The notes beneath the pieces were generated by a model. That model did no database searches. It had not been told where the DNA came from and saw nothing but the letters and a program-made list of their open reading frames with translations. A DNA stretch of 64,000 nucleotides, from contig JAJEKV010000051.1 of the NCBI GenBank assembly GCA_021234155.1, forward strand, positions 4,592,698 through 4,656,697. The letters run 5' to 3'. Position 1 is the stretch's first letter. Each line of letters starts with the position of its first letter. This stretch comes from Isoetes taiwanensis (Eukaryota; Streptophyta; Lycopodiopsida; Isoetales; Isoetaceae). Positions 44,243 to 55,372 of the stretch are shown here, piece by piece. Position numbers and translations under genes: made by a program.

Positions 44243-44837
44243 TGTTAGTCTTGTGCCTCCTGGTACAGGACTATTCATGCATACGACGGACCAAGTCAAG
44301 TCCAAGGATCCACAGGCAGCACCGCGGGTGATCATCCAAGGCCCGAAAAAAGACCAGCGGCGGACGCGGTCAAAGCCTGGGTCTGCTACCAAGAGGCGCC
44401 GCGACAAGTGATGACCCGTCACCGCCTGTGTCAGCGTCAGCGTGATTCTAGGCACTTCAAGAGGCACCGCCAACATTCCTGCAAATCAGGCCTCCTTCCA
44501 GGAGTCGGCACCGAGATCAGTCAGAGTGTCTATATTGGGCCAAAGGCCATTGTACTATATATATGAGTAGAGCTAGCACATGAGTTTTAGATGAGTTTTG
44601 AGTCTTGTCTCTCTTCAGTCTTCTCTCGATTGCGAGAGCTCATGTATGTTCATCATTGATATCAAGGAAGCTTATCATTTTTCTCTCATTGTTCTCTTTT
44701 GTTCTGTTTTCTTCTTCTTCTTCTTCTTCTTTTCTTGCAAATCCCGCGTGACATAGTCCCCCGGATTCTCCTGTTAGATCCAAGGGTCCTCCACGGAGGG
44801 TCTGTCTTGCAGCGTTCGAGAACCCGGACCCCAAACA
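44243..44837 (+). repeat. Gypsy 5' LTR
   Basis: 595 bp. A TATA-like ACTATATATATGAG lies at about 44554-44567, followed by TCTCTCTTCAG. TCTTC repeats occur near 44705-44735. It differs from the 3' LTR by several small indels and substitutions. Confidence 0.95.
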
Positions 44838-44865
44838 CTGCCGCTGCGGGTTGATTCGATTTTCC
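44838..44865 (+). promoter_or_regulatory. Gypsy PBS candidate, lacks TGG
   Basis: CTGCCGCTGCGGG and GATTCGATT directly follow the LTR. The pattern resembles the complement of a tRNA acceptor stem plus T-arm, but the TGG that pairs with the tRNA CCA end is absent. The tRNA species is not assigned. Confidence 0.4.
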
Positions 44866-44880
44866 TTTCTTTTCGCCGCA

Positions 44881-46500
44881 ATGTCCCGTCCAGGAAACTT
44901 CACGCCGGAAGAACTTCTTTCCTGCGGCGTCTCCGCTTTGAGCGCCATCATCGGCGGGAAGCTGTTAGTGACATGTATGGATCTGCTTATGACATTGAGG
45001 AGGCCACATTCGGTCTAGGGCTCGGTCGGCGCCACCCACCCCCTCGTCATGTCTCGTCCAAATTCTCCAGCCTCAAGCGTGCAAACATTGCTCCGCAACC
45101 TCGGTCTCCTCATCACTATCAGGAGCCCTATCCGGCTCAACCTGCACAACCTTACTTTCATACCCCAGAACATGCCTTCATCCATCAGTCTTCTGGCCAT
45201 ACGCCTCTGCCTTCACAACCATCATCTCCTACGGGTGGACAGGGATATCCACATGTCTCTTTTGCTCCTCCCCAGGAATTTCCCTTCCCTACATTTCCCA
45301 CCACTCTTCCCCGTTTTACAACCTTACCGACCTCAAAACCAATGATCGGGCACCTCCAAAGCCTCCACCTCAAAGAACCCTTCATCGTGGTCTTTCAGGC
45401 ACCATGCCACCGCCAACTCCACCTCAATATCCTCATTATCATGTTCCTGTCCAGCCCAGCACTTTTACCTCTACCTTTCAGACCCTTAAGCTGACTTATC
45501 CTACCTTTGGCAACACGAAAGGCAAACCCTTAGACCAAAGTGCTCAGGCCCACATGGAAGAATTTGAGGCTCTGGCTGTCCTGAATGGTCATGCGCAACC
45601 TCAACTGAAATTCCACATCTTTTCCACCACACTACGTGGCTCCCCTCATCAATGGCTCATGTCCAATAAAAGCCACTGGAAACAAGATTGGTCAGAAATG
45701 AGAACTGCTTTTCTTTCTCACTATGGGACCACGGATGATGATCAGCTTCATCTCAAGCAACTCAATGACCTTCAACAAGAGCCCACGGAGTGCCGCCAGG
45801 ATTTTGCGGATCGACTTCACATTCTCTCGGCAAACTCAAGGAGTACCCCACACAGAGCGGATCTTGGTCCGGTTTCTCCAAGGACTTCCTCCGCTATCCG
45901 TCTCATGGCTGAATACTGCCAAGACTTTGGAACAGGCTATCGATCTTGTCAATCACTTTCGATCAATGTTTCCTCCCGTGGCGTGGCTCTTCGGGAGCTC
46001 CCTTTCATTCCACCGTCATGATTCCCCGTTCGCTGTTCAACCTCAACACGCCAATCCAGCGGTAGCGATCGGATCTGGTGCCATATCTCGCAAATATCAA
46101 GGCCACTTGGCGAATGAGTGCAACTCCACCAATGGCCCGCCTCATTGTAAAAGATGCAACATGTGCAATCATGCCACGGAAGAGTGCACTCGCACTCATC
46201 CTACACCTTTCCGCAACAAGATGGTTTATCAAGTGCAAACAACACCTCAGCACCAATCGCAATATCGGCTGACCACCACTGCAGCGCAACCCAATCAACT
46301 CTATCGCCAAATAATGAAGCAACAACGGGGACCCAACACACGTCCTCCTTTTGATCCTTCGAAAGTTCAGTGTTATCACTGTCAAGAATGGGGTCATACC
46401 ACCACGGCGTGTCCTCAACTTCCACAAGTTCAGGTGCAGCTTCCTGGCACAAATCAGACCACATCGGTCCGCCTCACGGCTTACCAACTCTGGATTGCTA
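44881..46500 (+). pseudogene. Gypsy gag, frameshifted
   Basis: The likely start is ATG 44881 (MSRPGNFTPEELL). A frameshift follows, then a Pro/His-rich segment (44973-45350) and the retrotransposon gag core (LKLTYPTFGNTKG, FEALAVLNGH, HQWLMSNKSHWKQDW; about 45480-45720). Two zinc knuckles follow: CKRCNMCNHATEEC (about 46150) and CYHCQEWGHTTTAC (CX2CX4HX4C, about 46370). Frame changes occur near 44960, 45360 and 45830. Gag forms the particle that packages element RNA. Confidence 0.85.
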
Positions 46501-49500
46501 ATGGCAAACAAGGCCCGCGTCCTGTTCTTCGGAAGCCACCTCGCGCGCCTCAGCAATCACGCTATCAACCAGCTCCTGCCAATCAACCTCCGATGGATCA
46601 ACAAGCACAGGAAGAAATTTTTCAGGCTCTTAATCCTCCAGTCCAGCCATCCAATTGGGTTGGTTTGGTTTCACGCCAGACCAGGGTGTCACGTCCCTTA
46701 ACCATTATTCCTAATGGCACGCAACCTGCCTTTGCCGTCGACACCATTCCTCATGAAGAAGAAAAAAAGGTTCACTTTGCACCTGACTTGGAGAAACTCA
46801 TGCCGCATGTTATGCCTAAAGTTCGCCAAAGCATTTTGAACCTCATGCAAGCTGCTGAAGGCCGCACGTTGGCTAATGTTCATGCCACCACTAGAGCTCA
46901 ACAAAGACAAGAAGCACCTTCCACGTCTCAACCTCCACGCTCTCAGACATATCCAAATATCGCTGCAGAGGTTGACCTACTCAAAGAAGTTGCTGCTTCT
47001 TTACCACGCACTCCCGCACCTATGGATCCAGCAGATCCTTTTTCTCATGTGCCTCTGGAACTCCAAGAGGAGCTAGCAAAAATCAAAATTCCTTTAAGTT
47101 TGGCCACAATTTTGAAACTCTGTCCTGCTCTCAAGGACCAGTTACCACTCCCGACTGTTTTGGTTGGGGCTGTTGCTACCTCTACTCCCACGGTACATGC
47201 CACGGTGGGTAATCAACAAGTCAATCATGTTCAAATTGACGGAGGTAGCGCGGTCAATCTCATCACAGATAAACTCCGCAAACAAATGGGCATCAAACAA
47301 CTCTATCGTGCCCCATATGGCATCAAATTGGCCAATGGCCATATCACGAGACCTCAAGGCGTCACGGCTCTTCTTCACATCAACATTGGTGATCTCATAT
47401 TCCCCTTGGAATTTGGTGTTTGGAAGGCTGGAGAAGATCCAGGTGATTATGAAATGTTGGTCGGCAGACCTTTTCTCCGCCAGGCCAAGAGTATCCATTC
47501 TTGGGCTTACGGATCGGTTAGTCATCACAGATGGTCACCTCAATGCCACCATGGACTTGGAAACAGGGCAAAATCATTTCCGTCGACAATGCTGAACCCT
47601 CTCTCCTCCGAATCGATTCTCGGGGACGCCCGAATATCTATCAAGTTCGGGGCTCCACTCATGAAGTGCGCCTCTGTCATCCTACCTACCCTAATATGCT
47701 TTGATCCTTGGGGAGAAATGACTCTTGATCGGGACCAGGTTGTGGCTGCTTTGCTTGACCCTTACCACGCTCCTTGCAATCGAATCCAACGTGTTGATCA
47801 CTTTTCGGATCTTGAACCTCCCGCGCCCCCCCAGATGTACACGCGGTCATGAATGAAGCAACCTCTGCGCTTTGATGAAACTCAAGAACCTCTCTTTTCA
47901 CCACGCAGTGCCACGCATCCTGTTATGCTTCAACCTCCTGCCACATTGTCCGTGACACGGAAGTTATCCCCATATTCAGACTCACGAAGTCGAGATTGTG
48001 GACGTAGGCAATAATCACCTGTCCGGAATTGTTGCAAATCTTCCGACACCCTATCGTATCAGGGCCGCCACGCTCTTCAAAAGTTCAAACACATTTTAGC
48101 CGGAGCTACGAGATCTTCGGGGATCAACAAAACCTTGGGGAACTCACCATTCCTACCAAGTCCGATGCACGCCCAAAGATAGCAACGACATGCATCGCTC
48201 AACCCCAATTACCGTGATCGCATCAAGGCGGAAATTGACAAACTCCTTGCTGCAGGTTTGATCTATGAGATCAAACATTCTGAATGAGTGAGCCCCATCG
48301 TCATTGCACTCAAACACAATGGTAAGATCCGCGTTTCGCGTGGACTACCGAAAACTCAATCGAGCCACGGGCGTGATCATTTTCCACTTCCTTCACGGAC
48401 CGTGGTTCGAAGAGGTTGTTGGACATGAGATGTACTCCTTCATGGATGGTTTTTCTGGCTACAATCAGATCTCCATCAAAGAATCTGATCAACTCAAGAC
48501 TACTTTCACCACCCCGTGGGGCACTTTTGCCTACAAGGTGGTTCCTTTTGGATTATCAAACTCTCCATCCACGTTTCAACGTATCATGCTCTCAGTTTTT
48601 CATGATTTTATGAAGGAAAATCCCTTCTTGCAAATTTTTCAAGATGACTTCTCGCCTCTGAGTTCCATGGCTGACCATTTGGATAAATTGAACTTCGTCT
48701 TTTCGAGAAATGTGATGAGTCCCAGCATTAGTCTCAATCCCGAAATGCACCTTTTGCGTCCACTTCGGTGTTCTCATTAGGACATGTGGTTAAAACCGCG
48801 GGTATCACCACGGATCCTGCCAAAATCAGCTGTGTGCTCAAGGCTCAAGCACCAGCCAATATCAAGGAAACACGCTCTTTCTTGGGTAAGGTCAATTATT
48901 ACTCCACTTTCATTCCTGGACTCGCAGCAATTGCAGATCCCATTCATAAACTCACGGGTGATGAATCCACCTGGGCTTGGAATTCCCTGGCGGATGCTGC
49001 TTTCCAACAGTTGAAGCTCTTGCTCACTCAGGCTCCGGTTCTTGTTCCTCAATGGGACAAGCCCTTTCATGTTCATGTCGATGTCTCGGCCTTTGCTATT
49101 GGAGCTGTTCTTTCTCAAGAATATGATGCGCACACTGACAAACCAAACCGCTACGCCAGCCGGAAACTCAATTCTGCTGAGCGCAACTACTCTGCCACAG
49201 AGCGTGAAGCCTTGGGTTTAATTTTCTGTGTCCAACGCTTCCGTCACTATCTTTTAGGCAGTCAGATCAAATTCTTTGTTGACCACCAAGCACTCCTTTA
49301 TTTGATCAACAAATCCACGCCCACGGGCCGCATTGCTCGTTGGGTCCTCCTTCTGCAAGAATTTGCACCTTTTGAAATTGTTCACAAGGCAGGCAAATCT
49401 CATGTTGTCCCGGATTATCTTTCACGCATCCACACAGATGATCCCTCCACTGGGGTCTCAGACACCTTTCCTGACGCTCAACTCTTTCTGGTCACGGCAA

Positions 49501-50708
49501 CACCACATTGGTTCCACGATTTTCAGCAGTATCTCCTCACAGGCGCTCTTCCAACAGAGGACGCCACGCTCTCTCCAGCCAAGCGACAATCCCGTCGACA
49601 TCAATTTCTCCGCGAGGTCCGTGACTACACCATGGTTGCAGGCCATCTTTACAAAAAGGGTAAGGATACCGTCCTTCGACGCTGTGTTCTCCCTCATGAA
49701 GTCCCCGATATTGTTCGAGAAGCCCATGAAGGGCTCGGTGGTGGTCATTTTCATGGTGACACCACGGCACGAAAAATTCTTCTTGCTGGTTATTTTTGGC
49801 CCACGCTCTTCAAAGACGCTCACGCTCACGCCCGCACGTGTGATGCTTGCCAGCGTGTGGGACGGCCCACGGCCCGTGACGCTCTACCCTTGACGCCGGT
49901 CGCCACGCCACTTCCCTTCAACAAATGGGGCATGGATTTTGTGGGACCCATCGACCCTCCTGCGCGGCACACCCGTGCCCGCTACATTCTGGTTCTCACT
50001 GACTACGCTACCAAATGGGCGGAAGCTTGTGCACTTCCAGACAACACTGCAGCCAGCACTGCCAAGGTAATCTATCAACAAATCATCACACGATTCGGCT
50101 GCCCCACGGAGCTGGTCAGTGATCGTGGTGTCCATTTTATCAATCATACCATCAAGGAGCTGACGGATTATCTCCTGATCCATCATCACAAGAGCACACC
50201 TTACTATCCTCAAGGGAATGGTTTGGCAGAAAGCACCAACAAAACTCTGGTCACAATTCTCAAGAAAATTTGTGACGCTTCTCGCACTGACTGGCAAACC
50301 AAGCTTCCTACTGTTCTTTGGGCTTACAATACTTGTTTCAAAATAGCTACTGGTCACACTCCTTTCAAATTGGTTTATGGTCAAGAAGCTCTCATGCCTT
50401 TTGAGTACATTCTCCCAACTCTCCGTTTTCAACTGGCTACTGCCCATAATTCGTCTGCTGCACTCAAAGAAAGGGTTTATCAATTGGAACAGTTGGATGA
50501 ACTTAGAAGGGATGCTTATATTCGTGTTCTTCATGGACAACGGTTGCAAAAATCTTTACATGACAAACGTTTGAAGACAAAAACATTCAAGGCAGGAGAT
50601 TTGGTTCTTCTTTATGATTCTCGGTATAAAAATTTTCCGGGTAAACTCAAGTTTCGATGGCTTGGCCCTTATCAAATTGCTCAAGTGGTTCAACCCAGCG
50701 TTTTCTAG
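46501..50708 (+). pseudogene. Gypsy pol: protease, RT, RNase H, integrase
   Basis: Protease: VQIDGGSAVNLITDKL (about 47235), then YEMLVGRPFLRQ. RT: VDYRKLNRATG (about 48335), YSFMDGFSGYNQISI, VVPFGLSNSPSTFQRIM, and a catalytic box reading FQDD (about 48640) instead of the usual YxDD. RNase H: HVDVSAFAIGAVLSQ, FFVDHQALLYL. Integrase: H..H..CDACQRVGRP zinc region (about 49740-49865), WGMDFVGP, SDRGVHF and GLAESTNK with the D, D, E residues. The frame from 48768 is open for 646 codons. The stop at 50706-50708 (TAG) seems premature, since ELDGTPLPTLVNGFR continues in frame. Frameshifts occur near 47500-48300 and 48760. Confidence 0.9.
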
Positions 50709-51275
50709 CTGGCTGAATTAGATGGCACTCCATTACCTACACTGGTTAATGGATTTCGCCTCAAAACATTTCATACCACAGAAAGTGAAAATCAACAAGC
50801 GGATCGCCTCGGACACAAACACCACAGATAGTGACTAAACCAGCGGCATATTTATATTATAGGTGGCATTTTTTTTAAATGTGGGCAATGGCCCAACTAT
50901 TTCCGCTATGGGCACTTTGCCCTATATACAAAAGCGCTCGAGCCCTATCTACTAAGTCCTAAGAAGAAAAACCCTCTACTCCGGTTGGGAGCGGGTGATC
51001 TGCCGAGATGTGGTACCCCGGTTGTGCTTTCGGTCCCCCGGTAGCAGTGCGAGAATCACCTCCATCCCGTTGGTGTGGGGATCGGCATGCTCCGCCATGC
51101 CGGCACACCACCCGTCCATAGCAATGCCACGATTGTGGCACCGCCAGAGGTCCAGACAATCCATTTTGCACGTAATCCACTCCGTGCGGTTTGGAAGGCA
51201 TAGTGCATTTGTCATGCAAACCAGCAAAGACACATACTTGGAAATTTCGGTGTCTCCGCTTCAACCTCTGCTTCT

Positions 51276-51284
51276 CTTATATAG
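51276..51284 (+). promoter_or_regulatory. TATA-like element upstream of extra ORF
   Basis: TCTTATATAGCC lies between the end of pol and the extra ORF, about 500 bp before its best ATG. It might drive a separate transcript. Support is weak. Confidence 0.25.
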
Positions 51285-51782
51285 CCAACCGAGAACTCCC
51301 ACATCGGCGTGGACCAATCAAAAAATTCGCCAACGTGGTTGCAATGCAAGGCTGTTACTAAATGGGGAATCTTTTCTCCCGCCGCATATCTAGCCATGGT
51401 ACCTTCTAACACCTTCGTTTTAATGATATCCCACCTTGAGTTGCCAGCATTAAATGCCATTCCTTCTTTTCATACCCGTCGAACATTAATGTGTGTCCTT
51501 TGGCCACCTGTCACATCCGCTCATTCTCTCACGCCTCATCTCTACCGTTCATTGCTTCTCCCTTTGTTGTTCGGGGACTTAGCCAAATTTTTGCCTCTCA
51601 ATCCCCTCCTTGGCATCTTTCGACACCTGGCACCATCAACGGTTACAGTTTCGCCCTCATCATACCCCTTCGCCTCCATTTGCGCGCCCTAAACCTTTTC
51701 GTCTCTCTGCGCCTTCGTCCTTTGTCCTCCGTTCTCCGCTCTCCGCCTTTGCATCACCGTTCTTTTCTGAAGCTCTTTGCCA

Positions 51783-54560
51783 TGGCTGCCCCAAAATTTC
51801 CTACACTTCAAGCTTCTGCTCCCAGGGAACCGGCTCTTTTCGAGTCAGTATCCTTCTTGACGCCCACTTTCCGTGAAGCCCTTGTTGGCCCGAATCGTGA
51901 AGTCGCAGAACGCCAAAAGCTTTACGAATTTTCACAAATGGAACTTCCGGCTCCAAATCCATACCAGTTGAAGCAGTTCCTCGCTCACATAGTCAACAGC
52001 CCGCATGGATACACTACAGTGGTCGATGGCACCACCATTTCGCTGACCCAACACCTAATTTCTGAGGTATTCCATATCCCTTTGCAAACCCCTTGTTTAT
52101 CTTGGTCTGCCATCCAGGATCTAGATGTCACTAAGTTTGGTGCTCCTGCTTATCAAGCAAACGTGCATCGCCTGACAAATATTGACAAGCCCCATGAAAC
52201 TTTTGTTAAGTTTTACGTGGCAAAGTTCCTTGGGTATTCTATCAAGAACACCCATATCAATAAGCCTTTCTATAATATGGTGATCACTGCTACTCGCTCC
52301 AACCACCACATTGATTGGCCCCAATTGTTATTCTACCGTCTTCTCCAGGAAGTTGACCGTCTTTGGGCTACCCCTTCTATCTCTGAAGTTTCCGTGGGAG
52401 GCCATCTTCAAGCCCTCATCTGTCATTACTTTCCTCCCACACCTCCTCATTCTCATGATTCCACTCAGCGGTCCCTTCCTCAGACTCACCACGTCGGCAC
52501 TTCACGCCCTTCTTCTTCTGGTCATGTCAAAATTCCGCACTCACATGTCACTGTCTCCTCCTCCGCTACAGAATCAAAGCATTCCAGTTCACATCATGTC
52601 TCACAAACATCGCAAACAAGGCAACAGCAGGCTCCTCCACCACAGCACCCTCGTCAGCTTTTGTATCAGTATCAGCAGGATGTTCAAGCTGCTGCTCTCA
52701 AGATACAAGAATCCCAAGAAGCTCTCATGAATGGGGTTCAAACGGCCCTGGAGGCCTCCGACGCGGTTCACCGTGACCTTCAAGCTGCTACCACGCAAGT
52801 GAATACTCTGGAGACCCAGCTTCAAGACAAGCACGAGGCTCTTTTACAGGCCCGTGAAGATCTCAAGGCTGCCCAACATCAGATTACTCTGCTTACCGAT
52901 CAGCAGGCTCACTTGCAGACCACCCTTCAGGAATTATCGGAGCAGGTCAAGGCAAGAGAGACTCTCTTGGTTGACAAGGAAAAAAACATTGCCAAACTGG
53001 ACACGCTGTATACAGAGCTCTCTCGGCATTACAACACTCAAGCTCAAGACCTTACAACGCGTGACGCTCAAATTGCCTCTTTGGAAGCTCAGCTTTCCAC
53101 GCAAACCTCTCAGCTCACATCTCTCCAAGATCAGCTTACGGAGGCTCAGAAACAGAAAGTTCTTGATGACGCTGAGATTGCCAAGCTCCGACTCACTGTT
53201 CCTGGGCCATCCTCCTCCCATGTCACAACTTCTCAAAAACGGGTCCGCGACCAGTCACGCCTTCTGTTAGACAAGGAGAACCGGATCCGTGATCTCGAAC
53301 AACGGCTTCTGGCCGAGGCTATTCGATCTGGCGATGAGGCTCGGCCAAACTTGAAGGCTATGTTACCATTGCTCTCAACCCGCACCGCTGACTTCCCTCT
53401 TCCTTCAGGTTATCGGATTATGTGGTTGCCCGCCGCCACCTCTTTCTTCACGAAGTGGCATACGGTGATGGTCCCGTTGATGTTCCCCTCACGACTGCAT
53501 TTTTCTTCGGATCCGCCACCTCTCTCTGTTGAAGACAAAGGTTTATTACATTGCCCTTTTAGTCTTTGACCTCATTCAACGTGTGACGATCCCATATGAT
53601 CACCTTCGAGTTGTTCAGCCAATGGCATACATTTTCATGATTTCTATCCGGGCCGATACCACGGGACAAATTTCGAGATGGGCCACATCGGAACTTTCGG
53701 GGTGATCCCACACTTCAATGGTTGCTTTTGGATAACAACCCTATCCGTCGATCATGATCGGACACATGCTCTTCATCAAGAGTACATCTTGGGAGCTTCG
53801 CTCATCATTTGCCTCTCTGGCAAGCTGAGGCGCTGCAACAGATAAGGAAGTATCTGGGACATCCTGAGGATCTTCCCTTTGCACAAGTTTATATGCAGCA
53901 CCTCGCAGGTTACAATCAACTGCGTGCTCTTCTGGATAGCAAGACAGTCCCCACGGGTTGGGATAGCCCTCCGGTAAATTCTCGCCTCCACCTTGCATGC
54001 GGGACCATTGGTGCAAAAGCTCTTGATCCGGCTCTTGTCCGGTGAATTGAGGGGAGCGGGCTCGGCGACCCCGCCCGGGCATGGTCCCCTCTCCCTATGC
54101 TTCCCTGGGTGTCCCTCCACGCCCCAGGTTCCTCACCTCTGATTGGCGTCTCCCCTTTTGGACCAAGGTCATGGATGGCCATGCTGGATGGACTCCGCCT
54201 CAGATCTCGACGGATCTCCGGTGGGATCCCCGTTTTGTACGCCGCTCCAATTGGGAGGATGGTGCCACCCTTGATAACACTACTAATTGGATCTATATTC
54301 CCAATGAGCGTGGTTGGCAACGCCCTGATGATGCTCTTCATGGTCTTGACACCTTCTTGCAGAATGCCGCCACCTCACCAGATCCTTTCAAGCAAATCAA
54401 AGCGGGGTTTACGTGCTGCTCTCAAATGCATCCTGGTCAGCTCTTTAAATCGGCAGCGTCCCATCTTTTACTGCAATCCGAATGCCAGCGTCAGTGCCTT
54501 TGGTCTCCAGACCTGCCTTCTCATGGAGTGCCAGTTTGTTTCTTCTGAAGCCCATGCTGC
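51783..54560 (+). pseudogene. Gypsy extra ORF, coiled coil
   Basis: A long ORF after integrase. The frame is open from 51491 to 53569. The best start is ATG 51783 (GCCATGGCT context, MAAPKFPTLQ), giving about 595 codons; related sequence continues in other frames to about 54560. Residues about 1-220 form a globular-looking part (FHIPLQTPCLSW, VKFYVAKFLGYSIKN). A Ser/His/Gln-rich linker follows, then about 220 residues of heptad-rich coiled coil (QALLQAREDLKAAQ, LEAQLSTQTSQLTSLQDQL). No signal peptide or membrane helix is evident after the ATG, so an envelope role is not supported. Function is unknown. Confidence 0.7.
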
Positions 54561-54766
54561 CCTTGAAGACATGGTGCGCTCTCATTTTCTCATTGACGCC
54601 GATCCTGCCCTTGGGCTCAACACTCCTCCTGCTCTTCAAATACGCCAGGATCTCATTGGCACTTACCATAATGGTGCCCGTCCTCACTCCCGTGAGGATC
54701 ACTTTCAGACTGATGGCTTCCCGCCCTCAGAGACACTCCCTCCTTTTCTTCACCCGGAGTGTCGTT

Positions 54767-54779
54767 TGGTGGGGGGGAG
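54767..54779 (+). promoter_or_regulatory. Gypsy polypurine tract
   Basis: GGTGGGGGGGAG lies immediately before the 3' LTR start TGTTAG, the expected place and composition. Confidence 0.9.
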
Positions 54780-55372
54780 TGTTAGTCCTGTGCCTCCTGG
54801 TACAGGACTATTCATGCATACGACGGACCAAGTCAAGTCCAAGGATCCACAGACAGGCACGGGTCAGTCATCCAAGGCCCAGCAAAAGACCAAGCAGCAG
54901 ACCACGCGGCCAAAGCTCACGTGCAAGCTACCAAGAGGCGCCATGACAAGTGATGACCCCGCCACCACCTTATTAATCGTCGGCGTGATTCTAGGCACTT
55001 CAAGAGGCACCGCCAACATTCCTCCAAATCGGGCCTCCTTCCGTGAGTCGCACCAGAGATCGGTCGAGTGTCTATATTGGGCCAAAGGCCATTGTACTAT
55101 ATATATGAGTAGAGCTAGCACATGAGTTTTAGATGAGTTTTGAGTCTTGTCTCTCTTCAGTCTTCTCTCGATTGCGAGAGCTCATGTATGTTCATCATTG
55201 ATATCAAGGAAGCTTATCATTTTTCTCTCATTGTTCTCTTTTGTTCTGTTTTCTTCTTCTTCTTCTTTTCTTGCAAATCCCGCGTGACATAGTCCCCCGG
55301 ATTCTCCTGTTAGATCCAAGGGTCCTCACAGAGGGCTGTCTTGCAGGCGTTCCCGAACCCAGACCCCAAACA
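54780..55372 (+). repeat. Gypsy 3' LTR
   Basis: 593 bp. A TATA-like ATATATATGAG lies at about 55100. The outer edge CCAAACA is followed by the duplicated GCAGG. Confidence 0.95.

Larger units (their letters stand above)
44243..55372 (+). mobile_element. Ty3/Gypsy element with extra 3' ORF
   Basis: An 11.1-kb LTR retrotransposon. It has LTRs at 44243-44837 and 54780-55372 (TGTTAGTC..CCAAACA) and a perfect 5-bp target-site duplication GCAGG (44238-44242, 55373-55377). The order is gag, protease, RT, RNase H, integrase, then about 4 kb with a long coiled-coil ORF. The RT-before-integrase order defines Gypsy. No chromodomain is seen after integrase. It is inserted in LINE-T copy T9. LTR differences, frameshifts and stops show it is not recent. 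Confidence 0.95.

Noticed and set aside
51491-53569. Envelope-like protein in the Gypsy element
   Set aside because: The long ORF has coiled coil but no evident signal peptide or membrane helix after the likely start codon.
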